Shown: positions 7,802 to 15,635 of the stretch, in pieces
Numbering within the stretch: position 1 is the stretch's first letter
Layout of the letters: each line of letters starts with the position of its first letter
Assembly: GCA_027596945.1 (NCBI GenBank)
Contig: JADGJH010000656.1
Coordinates: 1-15,635, forward strand
Length of the DNA: 15,635 bases
Direction: 5' to 3'
Origin: Physocladia obscura
Taxonomy: Eukaryota; Chytridiomycota; Chytridiomycetes; Chytridiales; Chytriomycetaceae
Translations under genes and position numbers: made by a program
Notes under the pieces: generated by a model
Database searches by the model: none
Told to the model about the DNA's origin: nothing
What the model saw: the letters and a program-made list of their open reading frames with translations, nothing else

Positions 7802-10082
7802 ATGAACAGCGACGTTTTGGCGAAACGTGGATTGTCCGACAACGACAACGACACAGAAAACGGCAACGAGAGCGAAAGCAGCGCCACCGAAATAAGTGGA
7901 GGCAGAGCCCGGACATTGGAAACAGCGTCCGGACAACAATTACCAGAGACACCCAAAGAAAACGAAAACCAACGTGACCGTACCCAACAGGAACAAGATC
8001 AGCAGCGTAAGCGCGGACGCCGCCGTCTTAATCAATCGCCCGCTGCTTCTTCTGCCGCCGTAGACTACTCCGATAAGCGCATATTCCAAAATAGGTTTGT
8101 TAGAAATCTCTACTTGATTTGTCATCTGTCTTATCGTTTTCTTTTATTCCAGAAATGCCCAGCGGGCTTTCCGGTAAGAAAAAAATATGCTTATTTGCTA
8201 TGTTCTTTTATCTGAAGCTTCTATTAATCTCTTCAGTGAACGCAAACAACGTCATATTGCCGAACTGGAAAAACGAGTTGAAGAACTAACAGCTTTACTC
8301 GCTCTTGCTTCGGAAGTTCCGGCCATGGAGGTTTCTTTAATTTATATTCTTTTCTCGGCTGTAATTTTTGAAATCTTTAAAACTGCTTTTTATTTTTTTT
8401 GCTGTATCACAATAGCACTCCCAAAGTCCAAGCTCCAGCCACCAATCATTCGATTCACATTATGTTCCAACACCTCTCAGTCCAACAATGTCTATTTGTG
8501 CAGCATGCTCTTTATCGAAATCAAACATGGTTGACATAATGTACGAAAACCAGTCTTTACGGACACGAATGGCTGCTTTGGAAATGGAAAGCGAATCTCT
8601 CAAATCCCTTGTTTCAAAGTTGCAGCAAGGATATGTAGGCAGTATTGATTTCATGCCATTTGACGCCAGAAACAGTATTAGTCCGCAACTTGATTTCGGG
8701 ACGGGAGGTGACTTTTTCCAAGACACGATGTTGTTTCCAAACAGCAATTTAGATATGAATGGAGCTGGCGTAAACAATAATAGTATTGCAACTCTTAACT
8801 CGTCGCCAAACTCAGTTGTTTCACCACCAATTATGCCTTCAAATTTCAACTTTTCACCGATTACTCAAAGTACAGCAGTGACTGAAATTCAAGCTGCTCA
8901 ACAACCTGTTGAAGCTCCCTCTCTGAATTTCGTGCCACCAAATTTTAATCGTGACGTTGATCTTGATCTTACACACCGCTTTATCATGGACAAGATTATC
9001 AAAGGCAGTGCATCTCCGTCGTCGTCATCACCATCGTCGGCAGTCGGATCTCCGAGTCAGCATGAACCAATGGAACTTGGCTCTGTGGAAATCCCTGCAA
9101 GCAGAGGATTAGAACCAAACAGTATCATAAAGAGCTCGAATGAATTGTTTGGACCGTTGTTTGCTGAATCATTCCGGTTTTCTTTAAAACAGTTGCCGGC
9201 TTTATGGGATAGTGCTCATGTGGATGGAATGATTGATTCATATTTGGTTAGTAATCTTAAAAAAAAATTTCTTGAAGCGAGTGAGTGCCATTAGAGCTGT
9301 GCTAGTCTTGGTAGTTCGTTGTGACAAAGAAATTTAGCGAGTTTCATTTGTTTTACTTTGTGAAAATTTGGTCCAGCCGAAGTCGCTAATACAAAAAGCA
9401 GGAAATGTCTAGATGTACCAAAGTCAAAGAACTGCAGAAATTGATGCTCCGAGCAACTTCATTGAAAAATAAAGTATTTGATGCATGTAGTATCTGGGAC
9501 CGCCAGCGGGTGATTGAAATCACTGAGGAATACAAATCGAAAAACAATAACATGCAACATTTTGTAATGAATTCCCCTGACCACACATACACGCACACAC
9601 ACACTTTTGTAATAATTCTTTTTTTATCAATCTTTATAGAACTATTTTTACAAAAGCCTATCGGATCATGAAGGACTTGTTCGGTTGAAAGCAAAAGCAC
9701 TCACTACGCACCAAAAAGAAGTTATGAACCACTTAAAACCATTCCACGCGACCGTGAAATCTATAGAATCAATTTCAAATGACGCATTAGTATCAGTGTT
9801 GGTTGATGATATGTGTCTTGAATATACTGCGCTATCACTGCCGACGCTAGATGCGAAGCAACGGCAGCGACGGTATCTAAATTTCTTGTCAGTTACGGGA
9901 GAGATACAGGCGGGGTGTCGGACGACGGAAGATCGGACGAAATTTATGGTTGCGCTTGAAGTTTTGCGGGAGACTAATCGAGCCTATGTGGTGTGTTTAT
10001 TTTTTTTTTTTTGAATTTTTTGAATTTGATTTTTTGAATTTTTCCATAGGAAGAGTTTGTAAACAGCGAATGGGTCGATTGA
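7802..10082 (+). CDS. Gene E: bZIP transcription factor with split zipper, 7 exons
   Basis: Exons 7802-8094, 8153-8173, 8237-8330, 8416-9246, 9402-9563, 9640-9990 and 10050-10082 give 1785 nt, 594 residues. The N-terminus is acidic and Asn/Gln-rich. KRGRRR (70-75) precedes DKRIFQNR, the 21-nt exon NAQRAFR (99-105) and ERKQRHIAELEKRVEEL, with Leu at 115 and 122. Asn97 is the standard invariant residue, so normal AP-1-like DNA binding is expected. After residue 136 a Ser/Pro-rich insert with CAAC (164-167) interrupts the coil, which resumes about 174-206. A long Asn/Ser/Pro-rich stretch follows, then the shared C-terminal region from NELFGPLFAESF (about 378), SRCT, DACSIWDRQ, and DRTKFMVALE. 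The exon 4 donor (GTTAGT at 9247) and the short last exon are the least certain parts. The intron that splits the final conserved block in B-D is absent here. Confidence 0.8.
8153..8173 (+). other. 21-nt microexon of gene E (core of basic region)
   Basis: Acceptor TTCCAG ends at 8152 and donor GTAAGA begins at 8174. It encodes NAQRAFR with split codons, phase 2/2. Its position and length equal those in B, C and D although the surrounding protein has diverged far, so both flanking introns predate the split of these copies. Confidence 0.85.
9581..9604 (+). repeat. CA-rich microsatellite in an intron of gene E
   Basis: An imperfect CA tract with TA and CG interruptions, lying in the intron between exons 5 and 6. 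Confidence 0.8.
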
Positions 10083-10619
10083 AGGAAAGAAAGAATAAAA
10101 GTCTCATTTGTGTCTGCTATTTCCGGCAGGGAAGTTTTCATTGTATGTTTTTGTGCCTCATGATCATTAAAAAAGTTTATAAAAATGGCTCTTTAAGTAT
10201 ATAAATTCTGAAACTCGTCAAAATTTTTTTTTGTTGCTCAGTTGTTGGGCATGAATGTATTTTCCATTTCATGAATAATTTAAATAAATGCTAAATACAA
10301 ATTAGCAAGAATGCGTTCCAAATCTTTGTTGTCACATACCGTTCCAGTGAAAATTGTGATTCGGAATTTTCGTATTTGATGTCCATCCAAGATAAATCAT
10401 CATAGCAACAATTTCGGCAAGATATTGATTGGGATGCCCTGATTCATAGAACTGCAAAAAAGAACACTGATTTTTCGTAAATTCATAAACCGCAGTCATA
10501 CCTTTTGTACATATGATTCAATTTTACAAGAAAATGATCTGTTCCTAAAAATAATTGAGTGTGTTGAGTAGATTTTCAATTTTTTTTGTTCTTCAGGATT
10601 TTTGAATCAGCAATCAATC
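10083..10619. other. Intergenic region between genes E and F
   Basis: Holds an AATAAA (10094-10099) 12 nt after the gene E stop, a possible poly(A) signal though unusually close; a TATATAAA-like stretch near 10198; and, on the minus strand, the spliced candidate described separately at 10280-10544. The promoter of gene F must also lie here. Confidence 0.45.
10280..10544 (-). pseudogene. Candidate partial minus-strand gene between E and F
   Basis: On the minus strand three segments join in frame through well-formed splice sites: 10544-10502 (after TTTTTAG), 10451-10340 (after a T-rich GCAG, before GTATGT) and 10290-10280, which ends in TAA. The introns would be 50 and 49 nt, normal for this window. 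The central exon encodes 37 residues, beginning FYESGHPNQYLAEIV and rich in hydrophobic residues (MMIYLGW), which looks like real protein rather than random AT-rich sequence. I do not recognise the family. No start codon or 5' exon is visible before gene F begins at 10620, so this is either a 5'-truncated relic or an artefact of chance splice sites. Called as a pseudogene only because the 5' end is missing. Confidence 0.3.
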
Positions 10620-11863
10620 ATGGACAAAACTGAGCTAGCGGCAGAGTTACCGGCGCTAATAACAGAAAGAAAAACGCCATTAAAAGCTCGTTCAACTTCG
10701 AGCAAACTTCGTGATGAAAACGGACGAGCGAATGGAAACAGGAAAGCAAAGCGGCATTCCACATCAAAGTTAATGCGAAACCGCGAAGCACAGCGAGCTT
10801 TCCGACAGCGTGAAGCCACGCGAATATTAGATTTGGAGGAATCTGTTACAACTCTGCAGACAAAATTTGATGCTCAAATCACCAACCTTAATGCGCGCAT
10901 TGCTGCAATTTCCGAATCAAAAGAAACCATCAACTTTAAGTTCCGCTGCAACATGAAAATACTCGGGAATCTGATGCAAATTTCCTCTGCATCTGTTTCG
11001 GTGCCTGTATGTCAGGAATGCATCCGAGCAAATGATTCCAGTAGCTATCACAAATCTGAACAAAATTCACCCTTGACTGTCGATATCCGAATACAATCCT
11101 CTACCAGTATTTACGGTGCCCCACATATAGCCGAAGCTCTTTCCGCTATGCTCAAACTCCCTTCACTTGCGGATTCTGATCTCCCTCGTAGTCATTACGA
11201 AATTTTCGTGAGTCAGAAAATTTTTGAACCCTAAACTGCACCCCTAAATAACAAATTTGTACTTCAACAGAAAAAAACAACAGAAGCCGACATTAAAACT
11301 ATTCAGCACTGCTATTTGCAGCTGATTAAAACACGTCGCTCGCTTCTTGACGCCTGTTCTGTGCTTGACAGACTTGCTGCAATCGAAATCATTGAAATAA
11401 ACAAAGCGCGGAACAAAAACCATATGGATCACATGTATCAATTGTTGAAAACTCTGAAAATAGAGGAAAGGCAGCAATTGGGAACCGATGAAGATGCAGC
11501 ATTTGATCTACAACAAACGGAACATGCTCATGGTTATCCAGAAAAGGCCCATAATCATTCCTTGCAGAAATTACTGGTTGATGCAATTGTGCGTGTCTCT
11601 TCTTTGGCTGCACATTCTGACCTCGTTAATTCTTTTTGTAACGAAATTTCGGTATTGATTCTCGTTTTAACTTCATTTTAATTTTAATTAGTTTTTGTCT
11701 ATTTTTATTTGTGCAGCGGTATCGTCATTCTAAGGACATACAAGAACGACATTTTTGTTTTTTTCGGTTTATGGAGCTTCAGCGTCAATTGAACAACTTG
11801 TGTAACAGTGAAGATGATCGAATCAAGTTTATGCTTGCGCTCGAGATTGGGAAAGTTTTTTGA
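10620..11863 (+). CDS. Gene F: divergent bZIP transcription factor, 3 exons
   Basis: Exons 10620-11207, 11271-11651 and 11717-11863 give 1116 nt, 371 residues; the start is the first ATG in frame. The basic region lies in one uninterrupted exon: SKLMRNREAQRAFRQRE with Asn54 intact, zipper Leu at 72 and 79, then a long coil to about 105. CQEC (131-134) matches the Cys pair seen after the zipper in the other copies. The C-terminal region is recognisable by YGAPHIAEALSAMLKLPSL (about 165-183), LLDACSVLDR and the ending DDRIKFMLALE, but it is more diverged and lacks the first conserved Cys (KCT in B-D). Standard DNA binding as a dimer is expected. It is the only copy on the plus strand without introns in the basic region. 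Confidence 0.8.
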
Positions 11864-12205
11864 TTTATATTTTTGTGAAAAAAAGAGAAAATTTCTGTGA
11901 GTATTTGATGATTTAATTCTTAACTATAAAAAAGATAACCAGACAAACTTACAATTAAAAGATCAATTTTTTATGATTTGATAAATTGAACAAGTAAAGT
12001 CTCTCTACTCTGGTCTATTCGCCATCTGAGCTTTCATGCTTGATGGTCCAGGTAAGCGCTACTTCCTATCTTTGGACTTTTAGATAAATTCCTGCTCTCT
12101 TCGATCGAATCTTCTGCCAACAGAGGTTTGGCAACCCATAGTCTGAACTGAGACCTTTTGGCTTGAATTTGGTTTACAACGGAAAGTTGTCACACCTTAG
12201 TAGTG

Positions 12206-12213
12206 TATATAAG
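12206..12213 (+). promoter_or_regulatory. TATA-box-like site without an obvious gene
   Basis: TATATAAG followed by a GC-containing stretch, as in many eukaryotic and LTR promoters. No plus-strand coding region follows, so it may be a relic or serve a non-coding transcript. Confidence 0.25.
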
Positions 12214-12244
12214 AGGGCTTATACTACTGTTTTTTTAATTTGAC

Positions 12245-12259
12245 ACTCTCTGCTAAATT
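12245..12259 (+). repeat. 15-nt direct repeat, copy 1
   Basis: ACTCTCTGCTAAATT, found again exactly at 12572-12586, 327 nt away. The function is unknown. Confidence 0.6.
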
Positions 12260-12571
12260 CAATCAAAAGTGACCGAAAACACGCTCAGAATCATTTTCAA
12301 GAGTATTCCAAGTGTTTGTGGACCTTCTTGGTTCTTTTTCATTTTTTAAAGTTGACTTGAATTCGATACAGAATCTCGGATAAAATATTGGTTGTATTAT
12401 ATCTTACCTTTTCACTATTAATCTTTCTTAATTTTAATGATTCAAATTTTAATAGGTTCTAATCTAGAATTTTAGAACGCAATTAGAATCTAAATTAGAT
12501 TTTTTTCAATAATTCTGCTTGGAAACTGGACGGAATTTGAACAGAATAAGATTAATTTCTTTTCAATACAA

Positions 12572-12586
12572 ACTCTCTGCTAAATT
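12572..12586 (+). repeat. 15-nt direct repeat, copy 2
   Basis: Second exact copy of ACTCTCTGCTAAATT (copy 1 at 12245-12259). Confidence 0.6.
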
Positions 12587-12700
12587 TTTCTAATCTCAAG
12601 TTTTAGTTGTCTGTATCCTCTCTTGAACAATCCCTCACATTGAATACATGATTCAAAAATCCTGTAATTCCATCTTGGCCATTCTTGATCATTTGCACTT

Positions 12701-13159
12701 TTACATCACCATTAGTGCTAGAGGGCATAGCAACCATTTTGTATCCTCTTTTCTAAATAATACAACTCTGTCATCAATAATCAAAGAAGTGCTATTTTTG
12801 ATAGCATCCAATTCAATATCATGTGAATTTGAATTGAATCAGTTATCTTTTTTAATTACAATTGTTATACATTTTCTCTCAAAATGTGATTGTATGGCTG
12901 AAAGAGAGACAACCTTATTGCATAAAGGGCACTTTGTTTTGGTGCAAATACATTCATCTTGATGATCTGATAATTCCATTGCAAAGGCTTAATTTTACAG
13001 TGCTTATTAGGACAGTTTTCCATAAATTTTAAAAGTTTTGATTCTAATGACATTATTAAACAAAGAGTTAGTTTTAAAGTATAGAAATTTATTACTAATT
13101 TTATGGAAGCATCCTACACAGACAAAATGAACACCAGAATTGGCACATTGAACAAAAGG
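12701..13159 (-). pseudogene. RING/TRAF-type zinc-finger protein fragment
   Basis: Read on the minus strand. From 13159 down to about 13085 the frame of the upstream reverse transcriptase continues into Cys/His spacing C-x5-H-x2-C-x2-C (VQCANSGVHFVCVGC), similar to the middle of SIAH/TRAF RING fingers. A second frame then gives MENCPNKHC at 13023-12997. A third frame, 12979-12839, gives HQDEC, CPLC and HFERKC. Together the pattern C-x4-C, about 11, H-x3-C-x6-C-x2-C-x11-H-x4-C fits TRAF-type zinc fingers, which occur in ubiquitin-ligase and scaffold proteins. At least two frame changes and a TGA (12839-12841) interrupt it, followed by about 45 more open codons ending at 12701-12703. Introns could account for some frame changes, but I see no clear splice sites. 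It is a fragment, same strand as the Copia remnant. Confidence 0.45.
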
Positions 13160-13919
13160 AATACTAAAATAAACTTTTCTTTCTGAATCATATTTGTGAA
13201 ACAAACACAAATCCTTTTGACTCTGAATGTAACCATTTTCTTTTAAATAGTTTGTCAGAACATCATTCCATTTTTTTGCAGATTGATGTAGTCCATATAG
13301 AGATCTATAAATCTCACAAACAACAATTTCACCTTTCTCATCAAATTGTGGAAATCCATCTGAACTAACCATAAAGTTTCTTTCTTTAAGGTCTCCATAT
13401 AAGAATGCTACAGACACATCAAGCTGTGTTATGTACCAATCATGAAGTTCAGCCATCTACCATCATTCTCAATGATTCCTTTCTAATAGCAGGAGCATAT
13501 GTTTTGGTATAATCTTCTCCTTCTATTTAAACACTGCACACAGCAACTAGTCTTGCTTTGAACTTTATCAAATTTCTTTTTTCTAAGTCCAATTTATAAT
13601 CAAAATCCCATTTTGACCAAGATAGTTTCTTTCCTTTTGGAATTTCTGACCTTCCAATATAATCAAAAGTATTTCTTTCATGTTGTGAATTCATTTCTGC
13701 TTTCATGGCTTCAAGCCATTTTAACCACATCTTTGATTTCTTTGCTTCTTTTATTGATTTAGGAACAGGTTCTAAATCATCAATCTTTATTGGACTGTTT
13801 GGAAAAGGATTGGTATCTTTGAAAGACTTAATTCCTTTCATTATGGCTTTCTGTATTTCTGGTCTAATCACAACATCTGTAAGAAAAGCTCTGATTCTAA
13901 GCATATTTCTTTTCTTCAC
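13160..13919 (-). pseudogene. Copia reverse transcriptase, N-terminal part, broken
   Basis: The segment 13919-13527 holds the typical start of Copia RT: SIKEAKKSKMWLKWLEAMKAE, then PKGKKLSWSKWDFDYKLD and KARLVA. A TAA follows at 13527-13529, but the same frame continues with EGEDYTKTYAPA. After a frame change near 13455 the palm appears as QLDVSVAFLYGDL, with the first catalytic Asp present, and later IYRSLYGLHQSAKKWNDVL. The sequence stops being RT-like just after LFHKYDSERKVYFSI, precisely where the YVDD-type active site should follow. No functional polymerase can be made from this fragment. Confidence 0.85.
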
Positions 13920-14668
13920 TGTGATTTATTCTTTTCTTAAGTTTCTTTCTGAAACTTAAGTTATTTGGTAAGTGTTCTTCAACTTGCCATTGAATCTCTT
14001 TTCTGAGATTTGCCAGTCTATTTTCTTCTCCTCTAGATTTTAGACATTTGGTAATTCCCCACTTGTCTAAGACTTCATTTAAGCCACTCAATTCTATTCA
14101 TTTTATCTTTTGGTGGATCTGAAGATTCATTTTCTTCTAATTCAAGTTCTGAATCATCTATTGTTTCCATTTCAGATGCATTATCTTCTTCATCTAAATC
14201 AATAGGTATGATTATTTCTGGAACTTGTTCTATCAGATCTTCAATTGTTTCATTGATTGTTTCTTCTGATAATAGATCTTTTTCAATTAACAATTTAATT
14301 CCTTTATCTGTAAGAGAACTTTCATCTTCATTCTTCTGCTGAATTGAAACATTTGTTGAATTTCTGGGTCTTAAATTGTATCTTGTTATTGGATTTGGTT
14401 CATTTATATTTTCTAACACCTTCTCCATTTCAGTTTCTTCATCTTTCCATATATTACCAACTTCAGTTTGTGTAATAAGTGGATGTATTGGTTTATAACA
14501 GTCCATTGGATCTGTAAAGTTTTCCAAAGTTCCATTTATTCTTCTTACTAATCCAGGGAACCTGTCTCTAAGTGGCAATACATGAAAAGCATGTGTCACT
14601 CTTCTGGATTCTAAATCAGATACTACATAAATGGAATTTCCTTTCATACCAAGGAAGATGCCTGGCAT
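13897..14668 (-). pseudogene. Copia integrase C-terminus and acidic linker, broken
   Basis: The frame 14668-14075 begins MPGIFLGMKGNSIYVVSDLES, the region after the integrase core in Copia polyproteins, then RPRN and a long Glu/Asp-rich linker (about 120 residues) before the reverse transcriptase. A second frame (14091-13897) continues a charged stretch up to the RT start. The frame changes near 14665 and 14090 separate these pieces from their neighbours. Confidence 0.7.
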
Positions 14669-15475
14669 ATCTCTATGTGACCAAGTATTTCTCTTTTATC
14701 AGGATCCTGATAAATTATCACCTGATATCCCCATGGTAATTCTTTATTTAATTCCTGTGGTTTTCTTTTCCACAAATAGTCTGGAGAATACTTTCCAGTA
14801 TTTAGGAAGCCAGCCTGTTTATGTATATATTTGTTTCTTACTCTAATAAAATATTGAATTGCATATTTTATCATTTTCTTTGGTAACCTTGCATGAATTA
14901 ACATGGTTATCACTGAATCTTTTACTATTCTTATTAATCTTTCTACTAAACCATTCATTTCTTTTGTATATGGTAGACTTTGTTCCATAATTGGAGAAAT
15001 TTTTCTTTGGTTTAATCTTTTAAAGTTTTCTTTCATTTGGGAATTTATTAATTCTGAGCCTTCACCAGCTCTCAAGTTTTCAACTTGAAAATTGTGTTTC
15101 TTTTCCCATTTTAATATTTCTTCTGTGATTTTTTTAACCAAATCACCTTTAGACTGTGAGAAAACAGCAGAAGCTTTTCTTGACTATTCATCTATAATAA
15201 AGGCTACCTATAATTCTCTTTCAAATGATTCCACAGGTAATTTCAGTGAATCCATATGAATTTTTTCACCTATTTTTGTTGCTCTATTTTTTGTTTTTGT
15301 GTGAATTGGCAATCTTGTTGCTTTTCCACAACTAACACAATCTTTTTTCATTGAAGATTTTGCTTTATTCTCATTATTAAACTTAACTCCAACTATCACC
15401 CCTTTTTTCAATTGATTCTTTGAGCAACTGGTTAGACAAGCTTCTATTATGCCTCTCAATCTGATTTTTGGGTTT
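14644..15475 (-). pseudogene. Copia pre-integrase finger and integrase core, broken
   Basis: From about 15459 the frame carries the end of the pre-integrase domain (KKGVIVGVKF, then CVSCGKATRLPI, a Cys pair as in the GAG-pre-integrase finger) and KIHMDSL, which holds the first catalytic Asp of the integrase. TAG stops follow at 15208-15210 and 15184-15186. The same frame goes on with SRKASAVFSQSKGD, LRAGEGSEL and YTKEMNGLVERL. The last keeps the catalytic Glu, while AGEG stands where the second catalytic Asp is expected, so the active site is lost as well. The pre-integrase part lacks the upstream His-containing half, which points to truncation at about 15475. Confidence 0.8.
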
Positions 15476-15635
15476 TTAAAAAAAAATTAACAGAAATATT
15501 TTTTATTCCAAAATATGAAACCAAAAACAAATTAAACAAGAGCCAAAGAGAAGACAAGAAAGAGAAAGAAGATAAAACAAAAGAAAATTAGAGATGGTCC
15601 AATTAATATAGATTTAAGATTAGACTGTAATAAAA
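15476..15635. other. A-rich and purine-rich flank of the Copia remnant
   Basis: Starts with a run of A (15478-15486) and holds a mostly purine stretch from about 15538 to 15598. No coding region or clear LTR end is seen before the window ends. Confidence 0.4.

Larger units (their letters stand above)
11864..12700. other. Gene-poor AT-rich stretch
   Basis: About 840 nt downstream of gene F. I found no coding region with protein-like composition and no RNA gene. It contains a TATA-like site at 12206-12213, an imperfect inverted repeat around it, a 15-nt direct repeat (12245-12259 and 12572-12586) and a short hairpin near 12455-12477 with arms GTTCTAA/TTAGAAC. It may include an unrecognised piece of the neighbouring element. 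Confidence 0.4.
13160..15475 (-). mobile_element. Truncated Ty1/Copia-type retrotransposon remnant
   Basis: Reading leftwards on the minus strand the order is pre-integrase finger, integrase, acidic linker, reverse transcriptase, which is the Copia order (integrase before RT). Gag, protease, the RT active-site block with its two Asp, RNase H and recognisable LTRs are all missing within the window. At least three in-frame stops (15208-15210, 15184-15186, 13527-13529) and four frame changes (near 14665, 14090, 13920 and 13455) are visible. Base composition is clearly more AT-rich than the bZIP exons, which fits an old or foreign element. The right limit at about 15475 is where coding similarity ends at an A-rich run; gag might lie beyond if an internal deletion occurred. 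Confidence 0.85.

Noticed and set aside
7547..7956. Overlapping minus-strand open frames opposite the start of gene E
   Set aside because: Shadows of the low-complexity first exon of gene E, with Ser/Arg/Leu runs and no motif.
9585..9604. CA tract as coding sequence (Thr/His repeat) in gene E
   Set aside because: It lies between a good donor (9564) and acceptor (9639), and the flanking exons join in frame without it.
12648..12962. Plus-strand open frame of 104 codons
   Set aside because: Antisense to the zinc-finger-like fragment; Ser/Leu/Ile-rich with no motif.
14631..15088. Plus-strand open frames over the Copia integrase
   Set aside because: Reverse-strand shadows of the integrase, which has clear family motifs on the minus strand.
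1..15635. CRISPR array, bacterial operon or phage-type system
   Set aside because: No regular repeats or Shine-Dalgarno-linked gene strings; spliceosomal introns throughout show nuclear eukaryotic DNA.

Overview
The window looks like nuclear DNA of a fungus, probably an early-diverging one such as a chytrid (lineage is inference). It has short GT-AG introns (about 46-166 nt), Yap/PAP1-like bZIP basic regions, low-complexity N-termini and a decayed Ty1/Copia-type element. Gene letters A-F below are local labels.

Layout: 34-942 (-) is gene A, a Yap/PAP1-type bZIP protein. A gap of about 1.2 kb separates it from five head-to-tail plus-strand genes of one bZIP family: B (2111-3809), C (4045-5525, decayed), D (5814-7564), E (7802-10082) and F (10620-11863). 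I rebuilt the exons by splice signals, phase and agreement between copies. B, C, D and E each cut the core of the DNA-contact helix out as a separate 21-nt exon; A shares only the upstream intron and F has neither. The array copies share an approximately 190-220 residue, probably helical C-terminal region that I cannot assign to a named domain.

From 11864 to about 12700 I see no gene, only a TATA-like site and a short direct repeat. From about 12700 to 15475, on the minus strand and much more AT-rich, lie a fragment resembling a RING plus TRAF-type zinc-finger protein, joined directly to the broken end of a Copia pol (reverse transcriptase, linker, integrase, pre-integrase finger in the order read leftwards). 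The Copia remnant carries stops and frameshifts and is truncated at both ends.

How the parts work together: A-F would act as dimeric transcription factors in the nucleus. Because the three closely related copies B-D lack the bZIP invariant Asn, and the 21-nt exon can be skipped in frame, the cluster may encode dimer partners with altered or absent DNA binding beside E and F, which keep a standard basic region. That is a hypothesis from the sequence; no expression data are available here.
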